From: Mucor racemosus
Taxonomy: Eukaryota > Mucoromycota > Mucoromycetes > Mucorales > Mucoraceae
Direction: 5' to 3'
Length of the DNA stretch: 64,000 bases
Assembly (NCBI GenBank): GCA_027405735.1
Contig: JAPEHQ010000013.1
Span: 1,674,001-1,738,000, forward strand
The notes under the pieces were generated by a model, which worked only from the letters and a program-made list of their open reading frames with translations, had not been told where the DNA came from and ran no database searches. Position 1 is the first letter of the stretch. Every line of letters starts with the position of its first letter. Of this stretch, positions 46,830 to 58,410 are shown piece by piece. Made by a program: the position numbers and the translations under genes.

Positions 46830-48903
46830 TAAATTCTTGAAAAAGTTCTCCAGTATTATAAAATCTCTTATTTTTAAGACTTACAAGGCTTATAAGCGGA
46901 ATATTAACTTCGAAAATTATTTTTGTCCAGATCATCAATTTTGACATTTTTTAATTTTTTTTTTCTGAATTTGCAAATTTAGAGTTAATTATACTACCAA
47001 TTATAAAAACAAAAAATATACACATATACAACATTTAGCGCTCTATTTGCTCAATAAAAAATAACAAATATTTTTATTGCAAAATATCACATGAAAATCC
47101 TTTAATCAAAAATCCGTTTTTGGGCCAAAAGTACAAAGTTTTATTATTTAAATATTGATGTTAAGCTTTTATAAAATACGTATTAGTTATAGCTACAATT
47201 TTTTCTCACAATGTAGTATATTTAAACGTTGATTTTGGTATCAAAAGTTGATTTTTCTGTTTTTTGATGAAAATCATGAGTATTGGTAAGGATAGAATGA
47301 GTCCCGAAAATGTCCGCTACAAAATCTGAATTTTCAGACCGTACGTGGTTAAATATAAGAAAAGGTAAAAAAACCGCTTTTTTATTTAAAACTTAGATAT
47401 ACCATAGTAGAACTAGCCGTTCAATCTTGCTATGCTCGATTACGACGTCGCTCTGCGAGCTCGTTTTTGCAATTTTTTAACAAATCTATGATATGACAGA
47501 CGGTTTTTCTGGTAGAAAAATGTATGTTTCAATGATAATAATAATAACAGCTATTATCTATTTTGTTTAGTTTATGATAGGGATGTTGTTGTTGGCGAGC
47601 CGAGCTTGTACTAATAAATTTGGCTGGCAAAACCTGGATCGACAGCAACTTTAGTTTATAGTTCATGCGCTGTAATGCTGCTTTTACATTAGCTGAAATG
47701 AGCAATTTAGCAGGAGGGCTTTAATTGCGCTAAATAATTTAAAGCCTTGAAAATAATCCTTTTCTACGTGTGTTGTTTCTCTCTTTTTGTTTTCATATTT
47801 GAAGGATATTATTCACCGTTTGATAAGGCATATCAGACTATCAAGCTGGTATTCCTTTCTTTTATCTGAATACACCACATGCTAACATAAGGGACTAATA
47901 TTTTTAATATAGGTAGCAGTCTATATTAGAGACTGATATTTTTATCTAACCGCATTCTAAGATCAAACACCATTATTTACTGCTGTATTGTTGGACGTAT
48001 TTCTGGATTACCAGATCAAATCGAAGGCAACAATAATATTTATATGTACTCAATAAAAAGCTAGAACTGTCTACAAACTACAAACCCACGAAATGTTCCA
48101 GAAAAATGATAAAATTTTAAATGATATAGAAAAAAAAAGAATAATCTAATGTCTTCCCAAATAACCATAGTTATGATTATTGTCGCTATATTTGAAAACA
48201 AATCTTTTTACAGCTGAAATAGTAAGTTTAAAGAAGGTTAATTTATTTAAATTTTATATGTGATAAAATAACATCTACAGTATAAGCTTAGATTTCGCTT
48301 GCATATAAATTTAAGCAGTAAGCTTTATTTAAGTTTATGCTCCAGCAAAAACCATTGTTACTACTGTAAAAATTGTAGCTATAAACATATCTACAAATGA
48401 TGATAATCGTAAATATATTGGCTGTTGCATGTATTGCTTTATGCTCTACATCAACAGTGTATTGAATTGTATTGTCTATAATCTATATTAATAAAAATAA
48501 CAGTAATTTGAAAACCCATTTCAGTAAAAAAATGGAATGAAATTTTGAGAATGGCACAACAATGCTCATGGACAAACCAATTTGTACTCATACAATCAGC
48601 TCATTATGCTCATGACTCATGATCAGATTTTATTATTATGCACAAATAGGGATAATGATATGCTTATGGACAATTCTAATATTATTATGCACACATAAGA
48701 TTAATGTCATGCACATGGACAGAATCTATAATTTTGCGCATACAGGATTAGGGTTGTGCTCGTGTACAGTTTCTTTTGTTGTGCACATGTGCATCTTGTA
48801 ATCTTTTTAGCCATATTTAGTGGACACAACAGCTCAGGCTATAATGCGCATCCCATCTGGCCCAACGAAATCATCGTGTGCAGCACAGGGTGGCCGTAGT
48901 GTG
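46830..48903 (+). repeat. Family R repeat, copy 2
   Basis: About 2.07 kb aligned with copies 1 and 3, with a small extra piece near 47580-47665. The first 450 bases are almost identical to copies 3 and 4. Similarity to the other copies ends near 48903 (ccgtagtg). Confidence 0.85.
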
Positions 48904-49307
48904 CACTCATTGCTGTTATGTCAATACTCATCCTATGTCTCACATCCAAGGTCACAGTCTATAATTAGTGTTACAGTAAATCAATGTGGATCATTGACTT
49001 ACATCATATTCTTAGATAGTAAAACCCTAGTAATAGTTATAATTAATGTATATAAATACATCCAAAGGATGTATTGTTAATAAAAGTGTAATATTCTGGC
49101 AAGATTATTTATATAGACTCTTTTGACATTTCAATTGCTATTAAATTGCATAATTTGATATTATGCAGAAAACTCTTAAAGCATTCATTCTTCTTTGTTT
49201 TCGCAGTGCTACAAACCATTGTTCAATATGACTTATTAATATTAATGAAGCAGAGAAAATGCAACTGGTAAAAAACTGATACCCAATGTACATCGAGGTT
49301 GAGATTA
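48904..49307. other. Unit junction sequence
   Basis: This differs from the other R copies and may be another insertion. Similarity to the unit at 53.47 kb resumes near 49210 (gttcaatatgac). No gene. Confidence 0.4.
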
Positions 49308-49318
49308 TTGATAAAAGA

Positions 49319-49954
49319 TTTTTTTTTTAAGGTTAAGCCAAGTAGGGCAGTTTTATTAATTTTTAACGTGTTATCCACTGTATATTATAACTTCTATTTA
49401 ACGCGATAATAGCAATGTGTAGAAAAGATGGACATGGTAATGGTTCTTGAAAAGGGACAAAGGGAACACGGGTTATCCTACCAGCCGAAAACCGCGGACA
49501 CACCAGCATTGTTGAAATTCCTGTTTAATCTAACATGAGATGATTATTAAGTCCAGATAGTAGGGTAAGAGTGACCAATAAGCAACAAGCTCAGGGAAAC
49601 CCAATACGATTGTTGGTAAAAAGCCCCGAACAGCTAGGAGCAGTTGTCGGTTTTCGAGGATATTAAACAGCCAATTTTGAAGCCAATTCCATTTCTAACT
49701 CACATTGAAATGTAATTCTTATAAATAGTCTTTTAAACCAAGACCTAGAAGCTCTTGGTTCTTTCTTTTACCATTAGTTTTTCTAGTAATAAAGCCTACG
49801 TTCTCCATGATAAATGTTACTAGTCTTTATTATTATTCTTTCTATAAATAAGATTGTATGTATCCATAAACTCTCAGCAGTGTCATGCTTCGACTGTACA
49901 GCCTGATCTCATACGACACCATGCGCCAAAGTACACATGGTGCGGCCCCGAAGG
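49319..49954 (-). mobile_element. SINE-like retroposon with 11-bp TSD
   Basis: This insert is flanked by perfect TTGATAAAAGA at 49308-49318 and 49955-49965; the empty site is seen at about 54113 (attgataaaagg). On the minus strand it starts ccttcggggccgc and ends in a run of ten A, as retroposons copied by LINE machinery do. Without the nested solo LTR (49645-49876) it is about 400 bp. Near its 5' end TGGCGCATGGTG resembles a pol III A box and CAGTCGAAGC a poor B box, so tRNA origin is possible but weak. No coding sequence; a 5'-truncated LINE tail is the alternative. Confidence 0.7.
49645..49876. mobile_element. Solo LTR, family L1 (inverted copy)
   Basis: 232 bp, TGTCGGTTTTCGAG...AAACTCTCA, flanked by perfect GCAGT (49640-49644, 49877-49881). 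It is the reverse complement of the same family as 55173-55407 and 14836-15046. It is nested in the SINE-like retroposon. Confidence 0.9.
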
Positions 49955-50235
49955 TTGATAAAAGATGCATTCATTGTGTAGTAGAAATCGCAACAACATT
50001 TTGATGGATAGAAATTACAGGACCAAGATGCTGTGTTTGCCTCAGAATTTTTAAAAGGGGTTAAAGGCATATCTCATCAAACTTACTTTGATATTAAATA
50101 CTCACCACCGTATGCTATTATTAGTATCATCTTGTTTTTATTTAATTGCTGTATTATTAAAAATCAAGCTTTTCATAGCTTATGACAATGACAATGGGAT
50201 GTGTCTAATTTTAGATTGACATTCATTACAGTATA

Positions 50236-50469
50236 AGGCGGGCTAATGATACGTTTGATACTACTGTCTACTGTTAGATGGAACCAGTCAATTTAATTTA
50301 TAAAATTTGAATGCAAATACTGCCGAGAAACCATTTGTAAGCACTTAAGTTGGTTCTAGTAAAGCAGCGAATAAACTGGCTTGGGACAAAGAAGGAAAAA
50401 AGGCGACAATACGTTCCAGTGCTGGCCATCAGCATCATGTTTATATTTATAATTTATAATATTGGAGAG
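50236..50469 (+). pseudogene. Dynein intermediate chain fragment, copy 2
   Basis: This is the same fragment as at 46469, with the same premature TAA after the FVST-like codons and the same GGAGAG|GTAAG end. It has an added short duplication (ctactgt) near 50265 and an extra cagcat near 50430 that break the frame further. The 280 bp upstream are shared with copy 3 but not with copy 1. Confidence 0.8.
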
Positions 50470-50611
50470 GTAAGACAAAAACTCAATGTAAATCACCTCT
50501 AACGCAATAATTATAAAGTAAACTTATATTATCATCAAATAAACCACCACACAATATTAGCATGTATAAAGATTTACAGTAATTAGCTTGAATCAAGTGA
50601 GTACAGCATCG

Positions 50612-53360
50612 TAAATTCTTGAAAAAGTTCTCCAGTATTATAAAATCTCTTATTTTTAAGACTTACAAGGCTTATAAGCGGAATATTAACTTCGAAAATT
50701 ATTTTTGTCCAGATCATCAATTTTGACATTTTTTAATTTTTTTTTTCTGAATTTGCAAATTTAGAGTTAATTATACTACCAATTATAAAAACAAAAAATA
50801 TACACATATACAACATTTAGCGCTCTATTTGCTCAGTAAATAATAACAAACATTTTTATTGCAAAATATTACATGAAAATCCTTTAATCAAAAATCCGTT
50901 TTTGGGCCAAAAGTACAAAATTTTATTACTTAACTTGTGATGTTAAGCTTTTATAAAACGCGTATTAGTTATAGCTACAATTTTCTCTCACAATGCAGTA
51001 TATTTAAACGTTGATTTTGGTATCAAAAGTTGATTTTTCTGTTTTTTGATCAAAATCATGAGTGTTGGTAAGGATAAAATGAGTCCCAAAATGTCCGCTA
51101 CAAAGTCTGAATTTTCAGACCGTACATGTTTAAACATAAGAAAAGTAAAAAATAAAAACGCATTTTCATTTAAAACTTGGATATACACCATAGTATAAAA
51201 GACTTAGTCGTTCGATCGTGTTATGCTCAATTATGGCGTCACTCTGCGAGCTCGCTTTTGTAATTCTTTAAGGAATCTATGATATGACAGACAGTTTTTC
51301 TAGTAGAAAAATGTATGTTTCTATGATAGCAGATATTTCCTATTTTGCTTAGTTTATGGGTTGATGCGCTGTAACGCTGCTTTTACATTAGCTGAAATAT
51401 GCAATTTAGCAGGGTTTTAATTGCACTTAATAATGTAAAGCCTTGGAAATCCTTTTCTACGTGTCTTGTTTCTCTCTTTTTGTTTTCATATTCCAAGGAT
51501 ATTATTCACCGTTTGATAAGGCATATCAGACTATCAAGCTGGTATTCTTTTCTTTTATCCGAATACGCATGCTAACATAATAAGGGACTAATGTTTTTGG
51601 TTTAGGTAGCAGTCGTTATATTAGAGACTGATATTTTTGTTTAACTGCATTCTAAGATCAAATATCATTATTTACTACTGTATTTTTGGACGTATTTCTT
51701 GATTACCAGATCAAATCGAAGGCAATGATATTTATATCTACTCAATAAAAAGCTAGAACTGGCCACAAACCCACGAAATGTTCCAGAAAAGTGATAAAAT
51801 TTTAAATGATATAGAAACACAAAAAAAGAACAATCTAACGTTTTGCCTAATTACGATAGTTTTGATTGTATATATACTGTACTTGGAAAGAAATCTTCTT
51901 ACAGCTGACAATCGTAAACTAAAATAGTAAGTTTAAAGAAGGTTAATTTTTTTAAATTTTATGTGTGATAAAGTAACATGTATAACCTTAGATTTGGCTT
52001 GCATATAAATTTAAGCAGTAAGCTTTATTTAAGTTTATGCTCGAGCAAAAACCATTGTTATTGTAAGTATTATAGCTATAAACACATTTACAAATGATGA
52101 TAATCGTAAACACATTAGCATTATTTGCATGTATGACTCTACATCAACAACGTATTGAATTGTATTACTATCTATAATCCGTAGTCAATAAAAGCAAATG
52201 TAATTAAAAACTCCTTAGTCCAGTAAAAAATGCAATGGAATTTTGAGAACGGCACGATGCTCACGTACAAACCAATTTGTGCCCATACGATCAGCTTGTT
52301 GCATCCACAGATCTGGGTGCATTCCTTGGTTAAGATTACGACACAGTTTGATATGTTAAGTTCTACATTGCTGCGTATTATGTTATGAAGCTTTGTGTAT
52401 GCAGAAATATGGAACTAGTGTGTGTCACTTAGAATTGATTGGATATATGTATATATATAAATAAACTCATTTAAACAGGTCATATAATTAGAGAATGTGA
52501 ATATAAAAGAAGATGTTTTGATCTTATAATAAAGTCCTTTAGTTTTAGTGTGCTCTTTCATTTTATAACAGTTTTCCTTTATTTTTATTAAATGATTTAG
52601 TACATCATACAGTATTTTAGCTTTGAGATTGATATAATCTCCTAGCGTAACACAGCTCATTATGCTTATGGTCAGATTTTATTATTATGCGCAAATAGGG
52701 GTTATAATAATATGCTTATAGACAATGCTAGTATTATGCACATGGAATTAATGTCATGCATATAGACAGAACCTATAATTCTACACATACAGGCTTTTCG
52801 TTATTATGCTCGTGTGTAGTTTCTTTTGTTGTGCCCATATGTATCTTGTAATCTTTTTAGCCATTATTCAGTGGGCGCAGCAACTCATCATTAGGCTATA
52901 TTGCAGCCCACCTGGGCACAACAAAATCATCATCTTGTGCAGCACAGATCGGTCGTAATGGCTTTTATATATAAATCTTTTAAATTTGTGATTTTATGGA
53001 CTTTTTTCGAATCCGTTTATATCATTTTATACTATTCAAGTTAGATCTGTTATTGGGCTAATAATGTTGTTGGTTGTATTTAAATTTTACTTATAACAAG
53101 CCTTTGAATAATTAATAGCAATATAGTCGAACCTTAATTTTTGTATGAAATTTCGATACTTGCATCTTATAGCTGTTTGGAGTATTTAAACAACCGCTTC
53201 CGGGCTGTCCGGTAATTTTTCTAGAAATTTAAAGCTTGAAAATATCATTAGATGGCCGCTTCCGGCGATTGTTCGGCTTTTCTTTTGGAAGAGTGACCAT
53301 TGGCAAAAATATGAACCATATACTATGTTGTATTCCACCGAGTACTGTATGAATCAATCT
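50612..53360 (+). repeat. Family R repeat, copy 3
   Basis: About 2.4 kb of R sequence plus the nested 356-bp solo LTR at 52297-52652. It lacks the MITE-like insert of copy 1 and so gives that insert's empty site (about 53071). Confidence 0.85.
52297..52652. mobile_element. Solo LTR, 356 bp
   Basis: TGTTGCATCCACAG...CTAGCGTAACA, flanked by perfect CAGCT (52292-52296, 52653-52657). The empty site is in R copy 2 near 48597 (atcagctcattatg). Its start resembles that of the solo LTR at 54643, so they may be related families. Confidence 0.9.
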
Positions 53361-53519
53361 GTTTGACAATTATAATCAATGGTAATAATAATAATAATAG
53401 GATCAAGTTTTTAAAGTAATAACAAAAAAGTACCAACAATATGCTAGTAGATTTTAATTTAATCCACTATCGTTCAATATGACCGAATATTAATGAATCA
53501 GTGAAAATACAACTGGTAC

Positions 53520-54066
53520 TGTTTAGGACATAGACTATACTGGGTACATGTATTACTAGTAGAAGTGCTCAAAGGATTATGTAGACATTATTCTTAGCAT
53601 AGAAGGATGAGTATGAGGTGATAATGATGTATGCCAATTTTATTTCATTTAGTTATGTTACATTTAGTCTATGATGAAATGGTGTAGCCTGAGAGCCTGA
53701 AGTGAGCCAATCATGAACTCGTTCCTGGAAATGAAATTCAACTATTCCATTTGTATCAACATTCACGGTCTAAAGTAAATCAAGCATGAAGATCCTATAT
53801 ACTTAACTTGGTCGTATCCTACTAAACTTGCTATGGCCAACCTATTATATCATCATGTTGTAATCAACTAGTTCTTCAAGAAGATGAAATCATACTTTCA
53901 TACACTCTGTATTGTAGACTCTATATCCACGCTTCCAAAACATATAAATACCCTGAATCCTAATGTCGTTCGAGATGGATTCGTTATCTTTTTACCTACA
54001 ATATACTCAATAAATATATCTAGTTTTAACTTTATTTTCTAGTTATTCATTGTGTATATTTAAACA
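53520..54066. mobile_element. Solo LTR, 547 bp
   Basis: TGTTTAGGACATAGAC...TATTTAAACA, flanked by perfect GGTAC (53515-53519, 54067-54071). The matching uninterrupted sequence is at about 49265 (caactggtaaaaaactg). Confidence 0.9.
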
Positions 54067-54391
54067 GGTACTGTAAATAAAAAACTGATACTCAATGTAA
54101 AACGAGGTCAAGATTGATAAAAGGTGCTTTTATTGTGTGGTGAAAATTGCGACATTTTGATGGATAGAAATTAAAGGACCAAGATGTTGTGTTCGCTTCA
54201 GGATTTTCAAAAGGGTTCAAAAGCATTCTTCATTAAACTCAACCAGATGTTGAATACTCACCATATGCTATTAGTATCATTTTGTCTTTTAATTGATTGC
54301 TGTATTATTAAAAATCAAGCTTTTCATAGCTTATAACAATGACAATGGGATGTTTCTGATTTCAGATTGGCGATTGGCGGCATTTATCATA

Positions 54392-54607
54392 AGGCGGGCT
54401 GATGATACATTGGATACTACTGTTGATGGAACCAGTCAATTTGATTTATGGAATTTGAATGCAAATACCGACGAGGAATTATTTGTAAGGGCTTAAATTA
54501 GTTCTGGTAAAGCAGTGAATAAATTGGCTTGGGACAAAGAGGGAAAAAAGCGGCAATACGTTCCAGTGCTGGCCATGTTTATGTTTATAATTTGTAATAT
54601 CGGAGAG
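54392..54607 (+). pseudogene. Dynein intermediate chain fragment, copy 3
   Basis: The best preserved WD40 text of the three is here: TTVDGTSQFDLWNLNANTDEELFV, then the same stop position, then KAVNKLAWDKEGKK; a missing base then shifts the frame before the GHVYVY-like end. It ends GGAGAG|GTAAG. About 300 bp upstream are shared with copy 2. Confidence 0.85.
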
Positions 54608-54642
54608 GTAAGAATAAAATAAACTCAATGTAAATCACCTCT

Positions 54643-55073
54643 TGTTGCATCCACCGGTTAATCGTAAGATAATGAACCTTTTGATTTGTAATCCTTATTT
54701 TCAAGAAGTCAGCTAACTGATCTATGATAACATTCTTGATTGTTCTTATTTTCTAAAGCAAGATCCGGGAAGCTGGATATGTGAGACATATTCACTTGTT
54801 GGATTTAGTTATATAAAATAAGCTGAACTTAAATGTGCTGTGTTACGAATGTACATAAAATGACCTGACAATGGAATGTCAGAAAGATATAATCGATCCA
54901 AAGCTGATCTTACAGATAATTGTAATATAGAATTTGTATATAAATAGGACAAATTATTGATATTAAATAAAGATTCTCTTCAGTTTTTGTGTGTGATTTA
55001 ATTTAACAAGTTCCTTTATTAAATTATACATTTTTTCTTGCCATAATATTTATTCTAAATCTTTGGCATTTCA
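54643..55073. mobile_element. Solo LTR, 431 bp
   Basis: TGTTGCATCCACCGG...TTTGGCATTTCA, flanked by perfect CCTCT (54638-54642, 55074-55078). Empty sites are visible in the units at 46716 and 50497 (aaatcacctctaacgc in the latter). It contains a TATA-like box and aataaag near 54965, the usual LTR promoter and poly(A) signals. Confidence 0.92.
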
Positions 55074-55172
55074 CCTCTAGCGCAATAATTATAAAGTACG
55101 TCTATATTACTATCAAATAAACTATCACATAATATTAGCATCTATGTAAAGTTACAGTAATTAGCTTAAATC

Positions 55173-55407
55173 TGAGAGTTTATGGATACTACATACAATC
55201 TTATTTATAGAAAGAATAATAATAAAGACTAGTAACATTTATCATGGAGAACGTAGGCTTTATTACTAGAAAAACTAATGGTAAAAGAAAGAACCAAGAG
55301 CTTCTAGGTCTTGGTTTAAAAGACTATTTATAAGAATTACATTTTAATATGAGTTAAAAATAGAATTGGCTTCAAAATTGGCTGTTTAATATGCTCGAAA
55401 ACCAACA
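55173..55407. mobile_element. Solo LTR, family L1
   Basis: 235 bp, TGAGAGTTTATGG...AAAACCAACA, flanked by AAATC (55168-55172) and GAATC (55408-55412), one mismatch. The empty site agcttgaatcaagtg is present in the other two units (46803 and 50586). Confidence 0.88.
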
Positions 55408-55429
55408 GAATCAAGTGGATACAGCATCT

Positions 55430-56195
55430 TAAATTCTTGAAAAAGTTCTCCAGTATTATAAAATCTCTTATTTTTAAGACTTACAAGGCTTATAAGCGGA
55501 ATATTAACTTCGAAAATTATTTTTGTCCAGATCATCAATTTTGACATTTTTTAATTTTTTTTTTCTGAATTTGCAAATTTAGAGTTAATTATACTACCAA
55601 TTATAAAAACAAAAAATATACACATATACAACATTTAGCGCTCTATTTGCTCAGTAAATAATAACAAACATTTTTATTGCAAAATATTACATGAAAATCC
55701 TTTAATCAAAAATCCGTTTTTGGGCCAAAAGTACAAAATTTTATTACTTAACTTGTGATGTTAAGCTTTTATAAAACGCGTATTAGTTATAGCTACAATT
55801 TTCTCTCACAATGTAGTATATTTAAACGTTGATTTTGGTATCAAAAGTTGATTTTTCTGTTTTTTTATCAAAATCATGAGTGTTGGTAAGGATAAAATGA
55901 GTCCCGAAAATGTCCGCTACAAAATCTGAATTTTCAGACCATACATGATTAAATATAAGAAAAGTAAAAAAAAAAAAACGCATTTTCATTTAAAACTTAG
56001 ATATATACCATAGTATAAAAGACTTGGCTGTTCCATCGTGTTATGCTCAATTATTGCGTCGCTCTGCGAGCTCGCTTTTGCAATTTTTTAAGGAATCTAT
56101 GATATGACAGACAGTTTTTCTGGTTGAAAAATGCATGTTGTTTCTATGATAACAGTTATTGTCCATTTTGTTTAGTTTTTGATAGGGATATTGTC
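55430..56195 (+). repeat. Family R repeat, copy 4 (truncated)
   Basis: This holds the first about 770 bp of R, nearly identical to copy 3 at its start. It breaks off near 56195 and joins a diverged family S piece. Confidence 0.85.
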
Positions 56196-56480
56196 ATATC
56201 CATTTTGGAGCTCAGTTACCATAGACTGTAAGCTGTAATAGAAACTATTATTTTGATTTTCTCGATGAAAAATCAATATATTTTGCTGAAACAAAAACAG
56301 CTGAATAGCGTTTAGCTGGATCTATCTTGTGAATGCAAAAAAGCAACATCTTGATTTAGGGACTTAATCTTCTATAATCAATTTTGGGTCAATGTTAAGT
56401 GAATTTTAAACCAGTACACTTATGTTCTGGTATTAACTCTTCTATCTTCGGACTGATATTAATGACCCATAGAGCGAAGG
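56196..56480 (+). repeat. Family S repeat, partial diverged copy
   Basis: Matches the end of S copy C (about 32330-32570; ccataga-ctgtaagctgt, cgatgaaaaatcaatat, ttttgggtcaatgtt, tatgttctggtatta), clearly older than the other copies. Confidence 0.7.
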
Positions 56481-57177
56481 TATATCTTCTTTGAAGATTT
56501 GACGTAACTCAACTCAGTATTGGGAGAAAAATTCGAAAGCCATCGGAAACCATTTAGAACCTACGTTACAACAAAAATCCTATCTCGGTTAATTTCGAGC
56601 CTAGTAATTTTTAACTTAACATGAGAGTAGGAACACCGCTTTGGCACAATAACGATTTCGAAGGGTAACATTCACAGCCTACTGCGTGTCGAGAAAATCA
56701 TTGCTAAAATGCACCTATAGCTTACTGCACACATTTATTGAAAACAATTAAAATTACGATCTTTATGTATATTGATTCAAGTAAGCTACCATCCTACACA
56801 AATTGAATATCTCAAGTACATCTACATATACTTTGATTTTGCTGTTATTACAGTCGCATTTCAAGAAATAGGCAGGCAATGTAGCTTTAGTAGGAGTTAA
56901 TCTTGGGCCACTTGACAAAGTATAATAGTCTACATGTACAGTTATTTGAAATTAATTTTTGATTTATTTTGAATGAAATAGTAAATATGTAAAATATATT
57001 TATAAATAAAGTGATATATGAAATGAAATAATAATATAAATGTGTGCTTTTCTTTTCGAGTATTGGGAAAAAAAGGAAGCAAATGAAATATAATCTACAA
57101 TGAGAATATAGTATAATAAATTGTTGTTACATAAGAAAGTTACGCCCAACAATATGATATATTATTTCTCCTTAAGT
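56481..57177. other. Intergenic, 3' side of the Q-rich gene
   Basis: No gene is seen; the last 250 bases are very AT-rich and probably hold the 3' end of the minus-strand gene. Confidence 0.4.
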
Positions 57178-57655
57178 TTAACAAACTGAAACGTTATAAA
57201 ATCCAGGAGGTGGAATTATTTGCTGTTGTTGATGATGATGGATATCTTGTTGTTGACGGAACACCTGTCTTGTAGTAGGGTCAATGATAGGTATTGCTCG
57301 AATAGCAGTAGGAGGTATCATTTGATGTTGGTAATTGCTGCAGTTATTGCTATTACCAAAGTAATAATTTTGGTAGTATTCTGCAGTATTATTGCTACAG
57401 CTACCATTACTACTATGACTACTACTGCTACTAAGACTACTGTGAACACTGCTAGGACTTGTACTAATTGGACTAGTGGTATTTTTATATGCAACCCACT
57501 GAGCCATTGACGGGGAAGTGTTTGTCTTTTGTGAATATTGTTGATGCATAGGTACAGCAACAGGGGTCATGTTGCTAGGATCAATAATAGGGATTGCTCT
57601 TGTAGCATTTGTTGCTGATGCTGGATTTGATTTAGAAACAGTTTGTTGATAGTAA

Positions 57656-57686
<31 letters not shown>

Positions 57687-58038
57687 TTACATAATAAGAT
57701 GATGATACAGATGAAGATGATGATGATACAGATGCATTTGGAGATGGATATGGAGATGTACGTTTTTGAATTCTTTCCCGATGTTCGGAAACCTAATGTT
57801 TATTGCGTTAATACAAAGTTTACTGGTTTTGTATGAAAAAAGCATACCTCTTCTACATGAAAAATAGGACAGAATTCATGATCATCGTAAAAATTCTTTG
57901 CGAGCTCATGTTGTGTCCTGAATTGCTCAAGTCTCAAATCTAATAAACATTATTATCAGAGGAGATGTTTCTATCTCTCGAGATAATAAACAACTTACTT
58001 GAGACAGAAGTTAATGAAATCAAGTTATTTGAAGGCAT
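57178..58038 (-). CDS. Q/S/N-rich protein with two RAIPIIDP motifs
   Basis: I do not recognise this gene. Three exons on the minus strand, 58038-57999, 57939-57848 and 57792-57178, give 248 residues, with standard splice sites and closing frames. The N-terminal 45 residues look folded (LRLEQFRTQHELAKNFYDDH, then EFCPIFHVEEV), followed by a long disordered part with Ser and Gln runs. Two copies of the motif RAIPIIDP occur (RAIPIIDPSNMTPVAVP near residue 115; RAIPIIDPTTRQVF near 215). Similar short [A/I]I.I.[D/N]P.T motifs occur in eIF4G-like and RNA-associated proteins, but I would not assign a function. It is transcribed in the same direction as the eIF2B gamma gene, which ends 373 bp upstream of its start. 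Confidence 0.7.
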
Positions 58039-58410
58039 TGCTTTGAAGGAAAGATACGTAGATAGTTGAGAGAAAGAGAGGGAGAAAAGAGATGAAGGAA
58101 GAGATGGAAATTATAGAAATTCAGGTGGGGCCATTTTTTCGTCTTATGCAAAAAAAAAAACACACACACAGAACTGCTTTGAGGTATTAAGCACGATTTA
58201 AAGTTGAGTAATGTTACACTCGTCTGTTTGTGCACCTTAAACTATACAAATCAAGTTAAAAGGAGGTGAAATAAGCCGTTGTGCTTATGTGTTGTGTATT
58301 TGTGTGTACACGGTGATAAACTACAATATGTATTATTTATTTTATTTATATATACTCAATGCTTCTTCTCAGATGATTCGAAATATTTTTTTTTTCTATA
58401 TTGCACTACA

